Below are positions 48,128-60,617 of a stretch of DNA of 64,000 nt, piece by piece. The DNA is from Epinephelus fuscoguttatus. Taxonomy: Eukaryota > Chordata > Actinopteri > Perciformes > Serranidae. The position numbers and the translations under genes were made by a program. Position 1 is the first letter of the stretch; the number at the start of each line of letters is the position of its first letter. The notes under the pieces are model-generated. The model was given only the letters and a program-made list of their open reading frames with translations, was not told where the DNA came from and ran no database searches. The stretch covers positions 28,760,856 to 28,824,855 of the forward strand of contig NC_064760.1 in the NCBI RefSeq assembly GCF_011397635.1, given 5' to 3'.

Positions 48128-49461
48128 AGGGAAATTTCGGTTTATTTCAACCTGTCTCCTATCGTCTTAAATTTGTTTCAAGTCACTAGTGACATAGAAA
48201 TAATAGTTAGCATGTTAGCCGTTAGCCTAGATACAGCTGTAGCGTCAGACCTGTTAAAACGTAATTGAACGGGCATCCTTTCGAGTGCAAAGTTAGTCCA
48301 CTAAACAAGCTTTTTCTCCACAAAGACCGCCTCATATCGTTAGGATAAATGTCAGAGAACATATAGAAAATGACATGTAAATGTGTTGTCTTACCTTACC
48401 GGTGTGGTGCCATGTTTGTTGTTTACCATTTAGCTAAGGCTGCAATCGGTCCCATTCCTAGCAACAGAGGCATTCCTCTTCTGTGGGCACTGGGGTACAG
48501 CATTCAAAGGTAACGTTACACCACCAATCTCCACAGCTAAAGCCTTCCAGCAGCCATTCCTCCTCTCTCGTCCTCTACCTGTTGTGCCTCTCTCTCTCTC
48601 CTCCTCTGTTCTTCAATTTCTCGAAGCTCTTAGTCAGTGTATTCTGGCTCAAATAAATAAGGGCGGCCATCGACTCTTGATGTGGAAAGCCTATATACTA
48701 ACATTCCACATTTAGGTGGTCTTCAGAGTTGTTGTCTTACCTTACGGTGTGTTTACCATTTACCTCTGCTTCCCAAAGCGCGGCCGAAATATCGCAAGAA
48801 CAAGCAGTGATCTCATACCGTGCCTGAAATCTCGCGAGAACAAGCAGCAGCAGCTGCAAGGCAGAACCGGACGGTCGCCTGAAAAGTTCATTCATTTATT
48901 TTATGAAAGATTTATAGAATAATGGCTGACTTTTTGCCAGACTTCGACTTTGTGGAGGAGGAATTTGATTTTGCAGAGTTTTATGGCCGCCCTTATTTAT
49001 TTGACAACAAGTAGAGGACGACAGAGGAGTAATGGCTGCTGGAAGGCTTTAGCTCTGGAGATTGGTGGTGTAACGTTACCTTTGAATGCTGTACCCCAAT
49101 GCCCACAGAAGAGGAATGCCTCTGTTGCTAGGAGTGGGACCGGTTGCAGCCTTAGCTAAATGGTAGACAACAAACATGGCACCACACCGGTAAGGTAAGA
49201 CAACACATTTACATGTCATTTTCTATATGTTCTCTGACATTTATCCTAACGATATGAGGCGGTCTTTGTGGAGAAAAAGCTTGTTTAGTGGACTAACTTT
49301 GCACTCGAAAGGATGCCCGTTCAATTACGTTTTAACAGGTCTGACGCTACGGCTGTATCTAGGCTAACGGCTAACATGCTAACTATTATTTCTATGTCAC
49401 TAGTGACTCGAAACAAATTTAGGACGATAGGAGACAGGTTGAAATAAACCGAAATTTCCCC
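48128..49461 (+). mobile_element. DNA transposon with 457-bp inverted arms and TTAA flanks
   Basis: A 1334-base element. Left arm 48128-48584 is the inverted copy of right arm 49005-49461, of equal length. Termini are AGGGAAATTTCGG and, inverted, GGGGAAATTTCGG, and both flanks are TTAA (48124-48127, 49462-49465). Pairing resumes further in, at about 48652-48672 with 48983-49004, so the left side carries about 65 extra bases. The core contains TCTCGCGAGA (48830-48839), a diverged duplicate of that stretch (48786-48800), and a short frame from ATG 48922 (MADFLPDFDFVEEEFDFAEF, then YGRPYLFDNK and a stop). TTAA duplications suggest piggyBac-type insertion, but the ends do not start with the usual CCC. 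It is non-autonomous. Confidence 0.8.
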
Positions 49462-49628
49462 TTAATGATTTAGCCACTATAGTAAAGGCTTTTAAATAAC
49501 CTTTCCCTTAGCCGTTCCCTATTGATTTTATTTTATTGTATTTTTTTGGTGCCTGGATTATCTTCCTATTTAGCATGCAATTAAAAATGTATGTATTATG
49601 AATCATCAATATTTTATAAATGTCATCA

Positions 49629-49955
49629 GTGGTGAAAGACGTACTCAGATCTTTTACTGAAGTAACAGTAGTAATACCACACCGCACTGTTGAAAGACTT
49701 TGTTATAAGAGTATTGGTACATTGAAAATGTTACTGAAGTAAAAGTACAAAAGTGCTAGCATCAAGATATATTTAAGTGCCAAAAATAAAGGTACTCATT
49801 AAGCAGAATGGCCCATATCAGAATAATATATATTATATATAAGTAGATTGCAATTACCGATAAATGTGGCACCATTTTTACTTTATTATTTTATTTAAAT
49901 AAGGTATATTTTCTAAGTCTAGTTGATGAAATAATATCATAACAGATATAGGCTA
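49629..49955 (+). mobile_element. Partial hAT MITE, one end only
   Basis: Carries the CAGTGGTGAAAGACGTACTC terminus and AAGTAAAAGTACAAAAGTG motifs of the family found at 19070-20592. The opposite terminus is not present nearby; a related inverted end lies at about 52670-52702 (ACTTCTCCCACCGCTGG). Confidence 0.5.
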
Positions 49956-49959
49956 CTTA

Positions 49960-50970
49960 ATTACTTTCCATCACCGAGAGTGACAATATTTATTAAAAGA
50001 TCACATCACCCACACGCAAATGCACCTCACTTAACTGTTTTCAAAACAAGATATTGATTCAGAACAAACACCTGTTTGTACAGATGCTAAGGCACATTTC
50101 CCAGTATGTTTTCTACTTGTAGAAAAAACTATCTTCATAATATCTCAATCAGCATCAGAGCTGGCAATGATTCTAAAATAAACAGTGACCTCTTTTCATA
50201 AACAGGTCATCAAAAATTATTCCAGATCAAAATTACATCCTCCCAATACACCAGGCTTTTATTTTCTCTGGAAACGGACACAAAACTAAAAATTAATTAG
50301 ACGGTTTATTGCAGCGAGCTTTGGGAATAGATCACAAACCACAGAAGGCATGTTCACCCCGTTACGGTGGGATTAGGAACTTTAATAAAACAACCGCATC
50401 TAAAATTGAAGCTCGACAGAAGTTGGATTCTCAGTGGAATAACAGTGTGAAGCTCTGGTCAGCGGGTCATCTGTTTCAAGTTCAATATGGAATTGTCCTT
50501 CCTAATAGAGTTTGACGTCTGACCTTTCTTGAAGTATTTCCCATGGCTCTCTCTATCTGCACTCCACTAGCTAGGCTTTTCCATGTGTCACCAGTCCTCT
50601 ATGTCAAACATGAAGTAGTCCACACTCCACACCTGTTGTTTTGACCAAACGAGACAGTGTCAAAGCTTTGTAACTATCACTGGTGTTGAAGTTTCCATTT
50701 GAAATTAGGGTAAGAATAAAAAAAGCACTTTAAAAATAGTTACATGCTATTCATAGCTTTGTCATTTGCTGCATTTACAGCAGTTGCTAATGATGAGATG
50801 ATTGGTATTCACATGTGTTTTATGTGCTCGTAGTTCCCTCTTGGACCATACAGTGCTGGCAGGCAACATTTATTCAAGTACTGGGCTTATGTTACCTTTT
50901 AGGGCCACTGCCTTTATTTAACAACTAAAGTTACTACGTGCCTTTCAGATTAAGATGTTAAGTTCAGAAA
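49960..50970. other. Gene-free spacer
   Basis: No convincing exon. The frame at 50309-50515 lacks any recognisable motif. Confidence 0.45.
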
Positions 50971-50984
50971 ATACAATGCACCAT

Positions 50985-51165
50985 GAAAGAAAGAGTTCAG
51001 CATAATAAGAAATACTCTTAGTCGCTTTCTTACTAAGAATTAGATGAGAAGATTGATACTGCTCTTATGTTTATATGCGTAGACTAACTTAGCTTAGCAC
51101 CATGACCAGATACAGCTAGTCTGGCTCTCTGCAAACATAACAGAATCTGCCGGCCAATACCTCTT
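50985..51165 (+). repeat. Half-copy of the 7.6-8.9 kb element family
   Basis: Shares AGATGAGAAGATTGATAC, TTAGCTTAGCA and CAGCTAGTCTGGCTCT with the left end of the element at 7628-8920. A matching inverted half occurs at 54930-55100. Confidence 0.5.
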
Positions 51166-51379
51166 AAACTTACTAATTCTAACAATGAATCTTGTTTCTT
51201 TAATCTGCTTTATTGATGGGTGTGTGTCAGACTATTTCTTGGTCATGACCAGTTGCCTGGCAGCCAGCAGAGACTCCGGGAAGTTACTGGTCACAAAGAC
51301 GGACGACGTGTCTTCACTACCTCACTCAGTACAAAAAATGAAGACAAAATATCCTGGACAATTTGGTGATGTCTGCACA

Positions 51380-51870
51380 GTCAACCTGGTCTCACTCCAA
51401 AGTTGTTGAAATCTGGTGCTTGGGCAGTGACTTGCGATGTCAGACACTGACGAAAAAAGCCGTCCCAGTGTTAGTTGTTAGAGGAAAACAAACGTCAAGT
51501 CACATTGTTGTACTGATGTAGTGCGTTTATTTTGAAAGAGACTCTATGTAAACTGTAATTTCCTGTGAATACGAAAATGTATTTTGAAAGAAAGCAATGC
51601 ATGTAACAGGCAGAACTTGACATGGCATCCTAGAACATCAACAACCAATGCACCTAGGGGACCTTTCACGTCGTATGAGGACGTGGAAGGTCCATGACCA
51701 AACATCGATATGTAACAAAGTCGGACAGAGAATGTGTTGCCACAGTGACGATCTCTGTGGTATTGAGTTCCCGCCCTTACATCTACCTGACCCAATCATG
51801 AACTGCGCCATTGATCCTGAGCACACTGATCAAAACACACAGCTGTCAATCACGACGTGACCCCCCTTTT
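51380..51870. repeat. Dispersed fish repeat, unnamed
   Basis: Contains CTGGTCTCACTCCAAAG, GGTGCTTGGGCAGTGACTTG and ACGAAAAAAGCCGTC, words I associate with a dispersed teleost repeat. A local inverted repeat lies at about 51661-51692 (GACCTTTCACGTC / GACGTGGAAGGTC). Limits are approximate. Confidence 0.35.
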
Positions 51871-54100
51871 TTCTCCATCAGATTACTATGATGAAAACCA
51901 AACACACACTTGACACTCACCAGTGTGATAACAACTGCCTGAAATATCAGAAACCATCTGTGGGAACATTTTTTAGTTTGGCCTACCATCCTAACACGGA
52001 CAGGGGCGGAATTTATGACCTACACTGCAGCCAGTCATCAGGTGGAGTTTTGAGATGTTTGGGGGTTTTTTTGTCATGATGTTCATCTTTATATACAGTC
52101 ACTGGTCACAATTGAGAAATAGTCCAACCTGACTCATCACTCAAAATCATTTTAAGACTTCGTTTTCTCATGTATCTCTGGCCAAGAACACAAATAAGCT
52201 TATTTTTCCAGCATGTTCCACCAAAAAGAGATTCTTAACTTCTAAAATGAAATGAAAAAGTATTGTACATGGCACAAAGAGTTAAAATGATCCAATATTT
52301 CCCAATTAAACAAAGACTCAATGAAAGTCGATATGAAAAGTGGATACAAATTAGTACAGCAGAGCTTTTTTTTTCTTTCCTTCTCTGTTAATCTTCTCCT
52401 AACCCCCAGATTAATCTTGTGACCCTTTGGAGGGAGCCTGACCTCCAGGTTGGGATAAACAGCTGAACTGTACATAAGGTAGTTAAAACTAGCTCCACCT
52501 TGACTAAGTGCAACAGTAAAACTACTTACTGCACACACTGTTGCTTCAGTATTATCAAATCAGTAATGTAGGCTAATTCTTTTCAGGTGCCATCTCATGC
52601 TTTTGTTTTGGAAACTTTAAGTAGATGAAAACACTGTTATTTTGTGGTATTTTGTAGTCATGCTTTTACTTAAAAGAGTCTGTGTACTTCTCCCACCGCT
52701 GGTACCATGGCACACCAGAGGTTACTATCAACAAACAAGGAGCATGGGAACATTTTGTCAAGTAAAAATAATTAAACATTTACAAATTCATCCATAATCC
52801 CCTGTGTGCTGTATACTATTCAGTCTAAAAATAAAGTCAAGAAATCTGATGCAAATAATCACCATCATCCCCATTTCCTGCTCTCATTGGCTTCCTTAGC
52901 CCCACGACACCTAAAACCTCCTGGTAGTATTGTGACCCACAGCCCATCGGGACATGGAGGAACGCATCATATGCATGAGAACACAGGCAGTGCTAAACCC
53001 GATGCACAAATCCATTAGGAGACTTGCTATTGGGGCAGCAGGCCCACTGTGAGACCCCACTGCTGTAAAACGCAATGATGTGCAACTGCTGTAGAAATTC
53101 CTCTGTGCAGAGAGGGGAGCTAGGACCGGCTTCATCCAGCGGGCGAAAAACCATCATGTCGTGTGCGCGTCGGCCATATAATGCCTCACTCCTTTTCCAT
53201 TGTGTGTTGTGAAATGATCTTTAGCTCCCACAAATGCTCACATAACACCGAGGAGGAGAGAGACATAAGCATGCAAAAAAACCATGGCTGTGGAGGGGGT
53301 AGAGTATCATGTCCTCAGACAAATTCAAGTTCACGCCTGGCTCCCCTTGTGCTTGTTCCAGTTCGGGCAATAAATCCTCAGTGCCATTAAGTGGATGCTG
53401 CAGATCTCTCATTTATTGAAGAAAAAAAAAAGACAAGGATATCTGCCTTGTATCTGATATTTGACAGCAGAATGACATTATTTATGGCATTAAATTCTGA
53501 CATATCTCCAAATTACAGTAGATAGGGATTTATGATGTGACTTGGCTGTAGAAAGCTTACCTGAGACACAAAGTAACAAAGTGAAAGCAAAAAAAAAAAA
53601 AATGACATTACAGAGAAACCCAGGAGACAGATTAAGTCACAGAGAGACAGAGTGTCACATGTGAAATTGGCAGAATCAAGTCATGAGTTATGATGAATCT
53701 TATAGCGTAGGGCAACATGGATAGATGATGCTGTCCTTGAACATACCCAAAGAAAAATGTCTCCACAAGCAATCGCCCTTCATATTCAATCACAGGCAAA
53801 ATGACAGACAGTGTGGGTGGATAGACTAGTCATTTCAGCTATCCATCCTGAACTCAGGTTTGTATCTCTGATTTATCCGCCAAGCACTATGAGTTGTGTC
53901 ACTGTGTTTTCTATCAATATGTTTAGTATAAAAAGGCCAACTCCCATTTTTACAAAGACACTGAATACAGTATCTTGGAACTCCAGGGTCATGAGTTACC
54001 CAATGTGGATCCAACACATTTATATGCTAAACAAAGCCTGCATTATACTGCGGTTCATGTCAGAGTGGATATTTTCAGTAGCATGAAAATTTCCTCACAG
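51870..54100. other. Gene-free spacer
   Basis: No exon is supported. Short A-runs lie at 53426-53435 and 53590-53601. Frames at 52242-52538 and 53811-54086 are unsupported. Confidence 0.5.
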
Positions 54101-54109
54101 CACCTCTAA

Positions 54110-54797
54110 CAGGGGTGGGCAATATCTCAAAAATAAGTTGGGCCAGAAAAGCTGATAGCATAGCATAGAAATCAATATCAATACAGATTTTCTTTTTCAT
54201 TATTAGAAGCAGCTTATTTATGCCCAAGAGCAGTGTGTCATGATTTTTGAGCTGAGTAACCCCTCTTCTAAAGTAACAGCTAATGATGAAAATGTAACCT
54301 TAACTGAAACTGAAGATCTGATTTGACCATTAAATACTGATTTCACTACTAGGCTATATACCTGGACTTTCCTCTCCTGAGCCTCTCAGGGGTCTCTGCC
54401 AGTATACTCTTGCTCTGTGTCAGGAGTTTGTAAGCTGAGGTATTTCCCTCCTCCTCCCTTCTTTTCTGTTGCAGCTCCACGTTCTCTTTCTCGTTTTTTC
54501 CTCCTTCGTTCAGCCATCACTGCCATCATGTGTCGGACGCAACAACATGTACAGTATGTTGAAGTGCACACAACATGACAGCAGCAGTGGAAACTCAAAG
54601 AGTACATCCACCAGATGTGCTCACGACAATGAAACATTGTTTAGACAATTTCATCTTGAGATACAAATTTGTACAACGTAGAAAAGAGGAATAGATCCCT
54701 TTTTTGGTATTAGTCATTTTAATGCTAAAGGTTAAAATCAAAAAGAAAACATAGTATCTATAGTATTAATATTGAAGTGTTGATCTGCCCACTCCTA
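54110..54797. mobile_element. hAT-type MITE
   Basis: A 688-base element starting CAGGGGTGGGCAATATC and ending GATCTGCCCACTCCTA (inverted TAGGAGTGGGCAGATC). Flanks ACCTCTAA (54102-54109) and ACCTCTGC (54798-54805) match at 6 of 8, consistent with an 8-bp duplication. The frames inside (54386-54637, 54469-54681) have no family resemblance. Confidence 0.7.
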
Positions 54798-54929
54798 ACC
54801 TCTGCTAAATATTCAAGATCAGATACAATAACTGAAGTGTTAAAATGACAAGTTGTGGTCTCAATCTTGATTTTGCTACAACTTGTTCCTTTCTGCATGG
54901 ATTAAACAAACAAGATATGACATGTTATA

Positions 54930-55100
54930 TGAGACAGAACCAGGCTAGCTTTTTCCCTCTGATTACTATTGTTATGCTAAGCTAAACTAAGCTAAGCTAA
55001 GATAAGCTAACTGTTTCCTGGCTGTAGCTTTATACTTAACAGACAAATAAGGGAGTGGTAATTAATCCTCTTATCTTACTCAAGCCAAAAAACGATTGTG
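54930..55100 (-). repeat. Half-copy of the 7.6-8.9 kb element family, with AGCTA repeat
   Basis: Carries AGACAGAACCAGGCTAGCTT and a short TAAGCTAA/AGCTA tandem (54975-55008), as in the right end of the element at 7628-8920. Confidence 0.5.
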
Positions 55101-55189
55101 CTATTTGTTTAAGTACTGCATGCGCATGGTGAAGATGTGGCTCTATTTGATTGTTATGTAGTTTACATAGGCTACATTAGGCTGTAAGA

Positions 55190-56560
55190 CCTGATATGTA
55201 TTTGGATTGCTTTGCTCCCACCAACCTTCAACAACTAACCTCAACAATTTCCTTATCAAAACCATCACCTTGTCTCTTAGACCCCATCCCAACTAGGCTA
55301 CTTTTAGAAGCTTTACCCTTAGTTAACACTTCTTCATTGGACATGATCAATATGTCTTTATCAGCAGACTATGTACTGCAATTCTTTAAAGAGGCTGTAA
55401 CTAAACCTCTTCTTAAAAAGCCCACCCTCGATCCAGAGGTGTTAGCCAACTATAGACCAATATCTAATCTCTCCTTTCTTTCACAGATCCTTGAAAATGA
55501 ATTTTCCGTCAGGATTTAGATAGCACAGAGACAGCCCTGGTGAAAATTACAAATGATCTTCTGCTTGCTTCGGACAAAGAACTTGTTTCTGTACTTGTTT
55601 TATTAGATCTCGGTGCAGCATTTGACACAATTTCTGCACTTAGCAGGTTTAAATCCTGTTTATCTGATCAGTTTCAGTTTGTTCATGTTAATGATAAATC
55701 ATCCATGCATACTAAAGTTAGTTACAGAGTTCCACAAAGTTCTGTGCTCAGACCAATTCTATTCACGTTATATATGCTTCCCTTAGGCAACATGGTTAGA
55801 AATCACTCGTAAATTTTTATTGTTATGCAGATGATACACAATTACATCTACCGATCAAACCAGAAGAAATGAATCAGTTAACCAAACTTCAAAAATATCT
55901 TAAGGACATAAAAAGGGAGATATGCTCCAATATCCTGATGTTAAATTCAGACAAAACTGAAGTTACTGTTCTTGGCCCCAAACACCTCGGAAACTCTCTA
56001 TCTAAATATATAGTTTCTCTAGATGACATTGCAATTTCTTATCATCAGATTGCTCTTTAGCTGATCCAGAATGCTGTGGCACATGTACTGATGAGGAACA
56101 CACACACACACACACACAAAAAAATATATTTCTCCTATTTTAGCTTCTCTGCATTGGCTCCTTGTAAGATCCAGAATTGAATTTAAAATCCTACTCCTAA
56201 CATACAAAGCTTTAAATGATCAGGCTCCAACATAAGAGAGCTCACAGCGTCCTACTGAGAATGCAGGGTTACTCGTGGCGCCTAAAGTCTCCAAAAGTAG
56301 AACAGGAGCCAGAGCCTTCAGCTATCAGGCTCCTCTTCTGTGGAACTATCTTGCTGTTTTGGTCCGGGAGGCAGAAACATCTCCACATTTAAGACTAGAC
56401 TTTCCTCTTTGATTAAGCTTATAGTTAGGGCTGGCTCAGGCTTGCCTTGGACCAGCCCCTAGTTAGACTGATATAGGCCTAGTCTGCCGGGAACCTCGTA
56501 TGATACACTGAGCCCCATCTCTCTCTCTCTTTTCATTTGCTAACATTCATGTCCTATTAC
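55190..56560 (+). mobile_element. L2-like LINE remnant
   Basis: Fragments of a reverse transcriptase in several frames. 55196-55519 has SLDMINMSL, TKPLLKKPTLDPEVL, then NYRPISNLSFLSQILE. 55540-55812 has LVLLDLGAAFDTI and VPQSSVLRPILFTLYMLPLG. About 55805-56060 has YADDTQLHLPI and LNSDKTEVTVLGP. Then come LLTYKALNDQAPT, ARAFSYQAPLLWN, and a 3' region (TTAGGGCTGGCTCAGGCTTG onward) typical of fish L2/Maui-like copies. A (TCAA) tract follows at about 56763-56790. The copy is 5'-truncated, with several frame breaks and an internal loss between the ILE block and the LDLGAAFD block. A CA run at 56098-56117 interrupts it. Confidence 0.85.
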
Positions 56561-56799
56561 TGCATATCGATAACTCGGCTTCTTCTCCGGAGCCTTTGTG
56601 TTCCACTGTCTCGCAGGTTCCCTCAGATCGCGGCTATGCCTGGATCGGGGGTCGTGGTTGCATTGCTGCTGTGGTCCTGTCTACTAATACAACTGCTATT
56701 ATTATACACATGATTACTATTGTCTCATACATATCATTTAATAATAAATACCTATGACATATAAATCAATCAATCAATAATCAATAATCAAATTACTAC

Positions 56800-57810
56800 T
56801 GCTATTATTATTATAATACTATTACCATAATTAATGTCATTGTAGCTATTGTCACTACTGTTGTTGCTGTGCATCCCTCTCCTGTCCATTCTGAAAGAGT
56901 GATCCCTCCTCAATAGCTCTTCCTGAGGTTTTCCCCATTAAATGTTTTTTTGTGTTATCTGCTGGGAGCGTCCAAGGACAGAGGAATGTGGTATGTTGTA
57001 GAGCCCTCTGAGGCAAATTGTGATTTGTGACGTTGGGCTTCATAATTGAAATTAAAATAAATTAGTGCACTGTAGATCCTTTTACTGTTTGTAAACAATA
57101 TGACATTTTTGGGTGAGCAGGGCCTAGCTGCAGGCAAAACAATTCTCCACAGACATTAGCTGGCTCTGTTAGCAAGTACTGTTAATTTGTTTTAGACAAT
57201 GGAGGAAGATGAGACGAGTGGTGCATTCAGAAATACTCATTCCCACTGCCGGAGTGGAATTTACTGTTCGTTTATCCACTCACTCTCCGGGCCCAAAACA
57301 GGACCAGACTGGCCGACCTGTATGCTCTCACTCAGTGGATGGATGATGTGATGGGATTGCTGAAGCTTTGTGGTTAATTACTATGGCAATCTCACAAAGG
57401 AGGATGAAACTTGAATGGTTTCCTCCAGTTTGTTTTGCTATCAAAGCTAGCATTAGCTAATGCGCTTAAAAATTAGCATTACAGTGAAATCCAATATTCC
57501 TCTTACTACCTCCCCAATTTCTGATTAGGTGGACATGATAACACGTAATACACGTAATGTTACTCATCCCAACAACAGTAAATACTTTGACCCTAACCTG
57601 ATATCAAGTGTGCACTGCTCACGTGAGCATTTTTGATGATTGCCTCAGTCCAGTCCTTTCATGTTATTGCATTTAACCATAGTTGTCTGTGTTTTTGTTG
57701 GCAAGTCATATTTTGCTTCCAGCTAATAGAATAATGTCATTGTGACGTCAGTTGTAAAAGGGTTTATTACTATAAAATGAAATGATGTTTTGCTGCCTTT
57801 TTATCTTTAC
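56800..57810. other. Gene-free spacer
   Basis: ATT-rich at the start. No exon or named repeat was recognised. Confidence 0.45.
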
Positions 57811-58285
57811 TAGTTAACAGTTAACTAGTCTCCATATACAGACTCTACATTCAGTGAATGTAGTCTACTCTCCATTCAGTGAATGTAGAGTCTGTAGGCA
57901 AACCCCGGAGATCTTGCCTCCGGAAGAAGAGCGGAAGAGCCCTGGTTTCTGGTTGTAGGCTGTTTGTAGTCTGCGTGATATTGACCAATCATGTTTGAGC
58001 CGGCTGCAGTTGTTGCCAGGTTAAACGGTCCGTGCGGTGAACTAACGAGTCGGAATATAATTGGCTTCACTGCAAACTGAATCCATCGCAATGGTTCAGC
58101 ATATTTACTTATATATAAACGAAAGTCGGAAACGGAAATTCGCCTCCTCTGCCCAAATCAAACCGGAATGCCAAAAAATCAAGGTTCTGCCCCCAGAGGC
58201 TGTATCGCCATCTGCCGGAAGTCAGACGCCCAATACAGCTGATGGGTTCCAAGAATGACAGTTAACTAACTATAGACTGAGAAAA
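57811..58285. repeat. Repeat with stacked palindromes
   Basis: Begins with the palindrome TAGTTAACAGTTAACTA (57811-57827), then TCTCCATATACAGACTCTAC. Next, ATTCAGTGAATGTAG occurs twice (57849-57863 and 57874-57888), with an overall hairpin from 57839 to 57894. The right side ends near GACAGTTAACTAACTATAGAC. This looks like a MITE of unknown family. Confidence 0.45.
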
Positions 58286-58289
58286 AATA

Positions 58290-60617
58290 ATTAAATTCAC
58301 TGTGCTGCTGAGAGACTACTGTCGGCAGCTACTGGCAACCTTTAAGGTGGAATGTTGAAGTTGAAGTTATGAATCAATCAACACATCTGTAAGGACCAGC
58401 GTGCATGAGTTATCAGCAAAAATGGGATATACCTTCATAGCTATGTTTTCATTAGTTTATAGTCACCCTGAAAATGTGAATCGTTATGTTATAACCTGAG
58501 AATGAGCCGTTTGTATCTGCATATGGAGTAAGTTGCATTGTCACGACTTGGCAACTGTTGTTTACCTGCACACTTGGCACACAAAAGAAGTTTCAGTTCT
58601 GCACCCTCACCAGTAGATGGCACTAAATCCTACGCACAAGACCTTTAAATGTCAATATGACAACTTTGACAATTCAATTAGTTTTTTATTGTCTCTCTTG
58701 CATGACATATGCTTTAGTGATCATTGGATCTCCAAGCACTTAAAAAATGGATTATCTGAGCTGTAAATATTATATTTCCTCACTTGGAGAAAACAGTGGA
58801 AAAGTGTAGTTCTTGGCGTTCTGTGCTCCAGCAACACTACACCCCTGCATATTTCCCAAAATGCCAAACTATTCCCCAGGAGAGAGATGGATGAATACAT
58901 TCAGGTGAAAAAAGAACAGGAAAAGGAGAGAATTAAGAGTGCAAGGTGAGAGGAGAAAGAAGAAGGATGACCCTGCCATTAGTCTGTGACTCGGTGGTGT
59001 GGTCGAGCCGACTCTGTCATCTTCCCTCGAGCCCCTTTAGCCACTCATCTGTAGCTGACCTTGCATTGGCATGTGGGCTGCTTCTTTCTTCCACATCAGA
59101 GCTGCTGTCTTGTGAGATTGCGAGCAGGACTGAATAGTGTTGTGCCTTTCTGCTGCTCTGCAACTTGATAGCACCTGATCAGGGATTCCTGATTACTATT
59201 CCTGCATCTGTAATCGTCCGCTGAGGGTTTAATTTACATCAGGCAGCCGATCCAAGCTCAGCTGCAGCAGAGCACAGCAGAATACAAAAATCTGAAAACA
59301 GATCTGAAAGTAAAAATATGCTGAACATATTTATGAATCCTTTGAATTGGACATTGTGAATTTGTAATCTCCTCAATATTCCAGTAACAGTGCATCGTAT
59401 CAGGAATGTGTCACATTGACATCCTGGAGGCTCCCTTTGAGGTGAACCGCTCATAGTTTGTTTGCTGGGTTGAAGTTATGCTGGGAGGCTGTCAGAGCTC
59501 ATCTCGGCTAGGGTGACATGTGCTCAGGCACACTTGCTCTAACACGAAATTACATCTCTGGCTCCTGATGCGTATCATGTCCCCCAGGCATTTAATAAAC
59601 AAGAAAGCTAGTTTTGTTTATCATCTGCTTTTCCCCTTTTCAAAATTTCCGCGATTACTCAATCATTCAAGATCTGAGAGGGGACACCCGGGGGCTTTGA
59701 ACATTCGAGTTTGGTAAAAATTGATGCACGCGATAGTTGAGGCAGTGAAAAGACAGTTTTGTTTAGCAGAGGAATTGACTGAAACTGTGAGGGAACTCAA
59801 TTTTCCTAACAACAAGGCACAACTTCTTTCCATTAACACACAAAGCCCATTCAGATGTTCCTTTTTCTTGAATTAAACCCAGTGTGTTTTGTGAGGGCAC
59901 CGCTGCTCAGAAGACAAGCCTGAGGGTGAACCAGCATCATGATGAATTAAAACAGGCTACAGTCCCAGTGAGAAGGAGCCTGAGACACTCACACACACTC
60001 AGGATAAAATATAAGATGACAACTTGCAAACCAAAGCCTTTAAAATTGAGTTGAGCACTGAATAAAAAGGCTTCAGTTGAAATCTGAGATCGGATTACAG
60101 ATTACTTTGAAGGAAAACAACCAGCTTTTAGAGTTTTCTATCATTAAAAGTGATGTATTTAAAAGTGCGAGTACACAGTGGGAATAAAAAATACATTTAA
60201 TTTTTTTCACGAGGTCGCTGACACACTCAAAATCGTTCTGTGCAAAAGAGGCAGTGAGCCAATCTCGTGCATATGACGTACACATGCTAGGATATATACT
60301 GTATTGACTCACTGTCCGAATGTATTTTGGTGAATACTTACTAGTTACCTGGACTTTTTTTCTTGCTTGTTAACCAGTTTGTCAAGAGTGTCGTGTCAAA
60401 ATGGATCGTAATGCACCGACAATTCGGTTGATTGTTTCCCTCTCGACATGAGGGAACAGTGTCTGGCATGGCTGAAAGGAATACGATGACAGCAGTGTCA
60501 CAATTAAATCTTTACAACTGGTAAATGAAGCACATCCTACGAAAAGGCACTGGGTGAATCATGGCACACATCCGCAATGACACTCCACAGAAACTTAATG
60601 CAGGTAAAACATCAAGT
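58290..60617. other. Spacer 3' of mtnr1c
   Basis: No gene recognised. 58800-58885 resembles the TTTCCCAAAATGC.AAACTATTCC terminus of the 7.6-8.9 kb element family. A canonical mtnr1c poly(A) signal could not be placed with confidence. Confidence 0.4.

Noticed and set aside
54386-54681. Frames on both strands at 54.4-54.7 kb
   Set aside because: They sit inside a hAT MITE and show only low-complexity residues.
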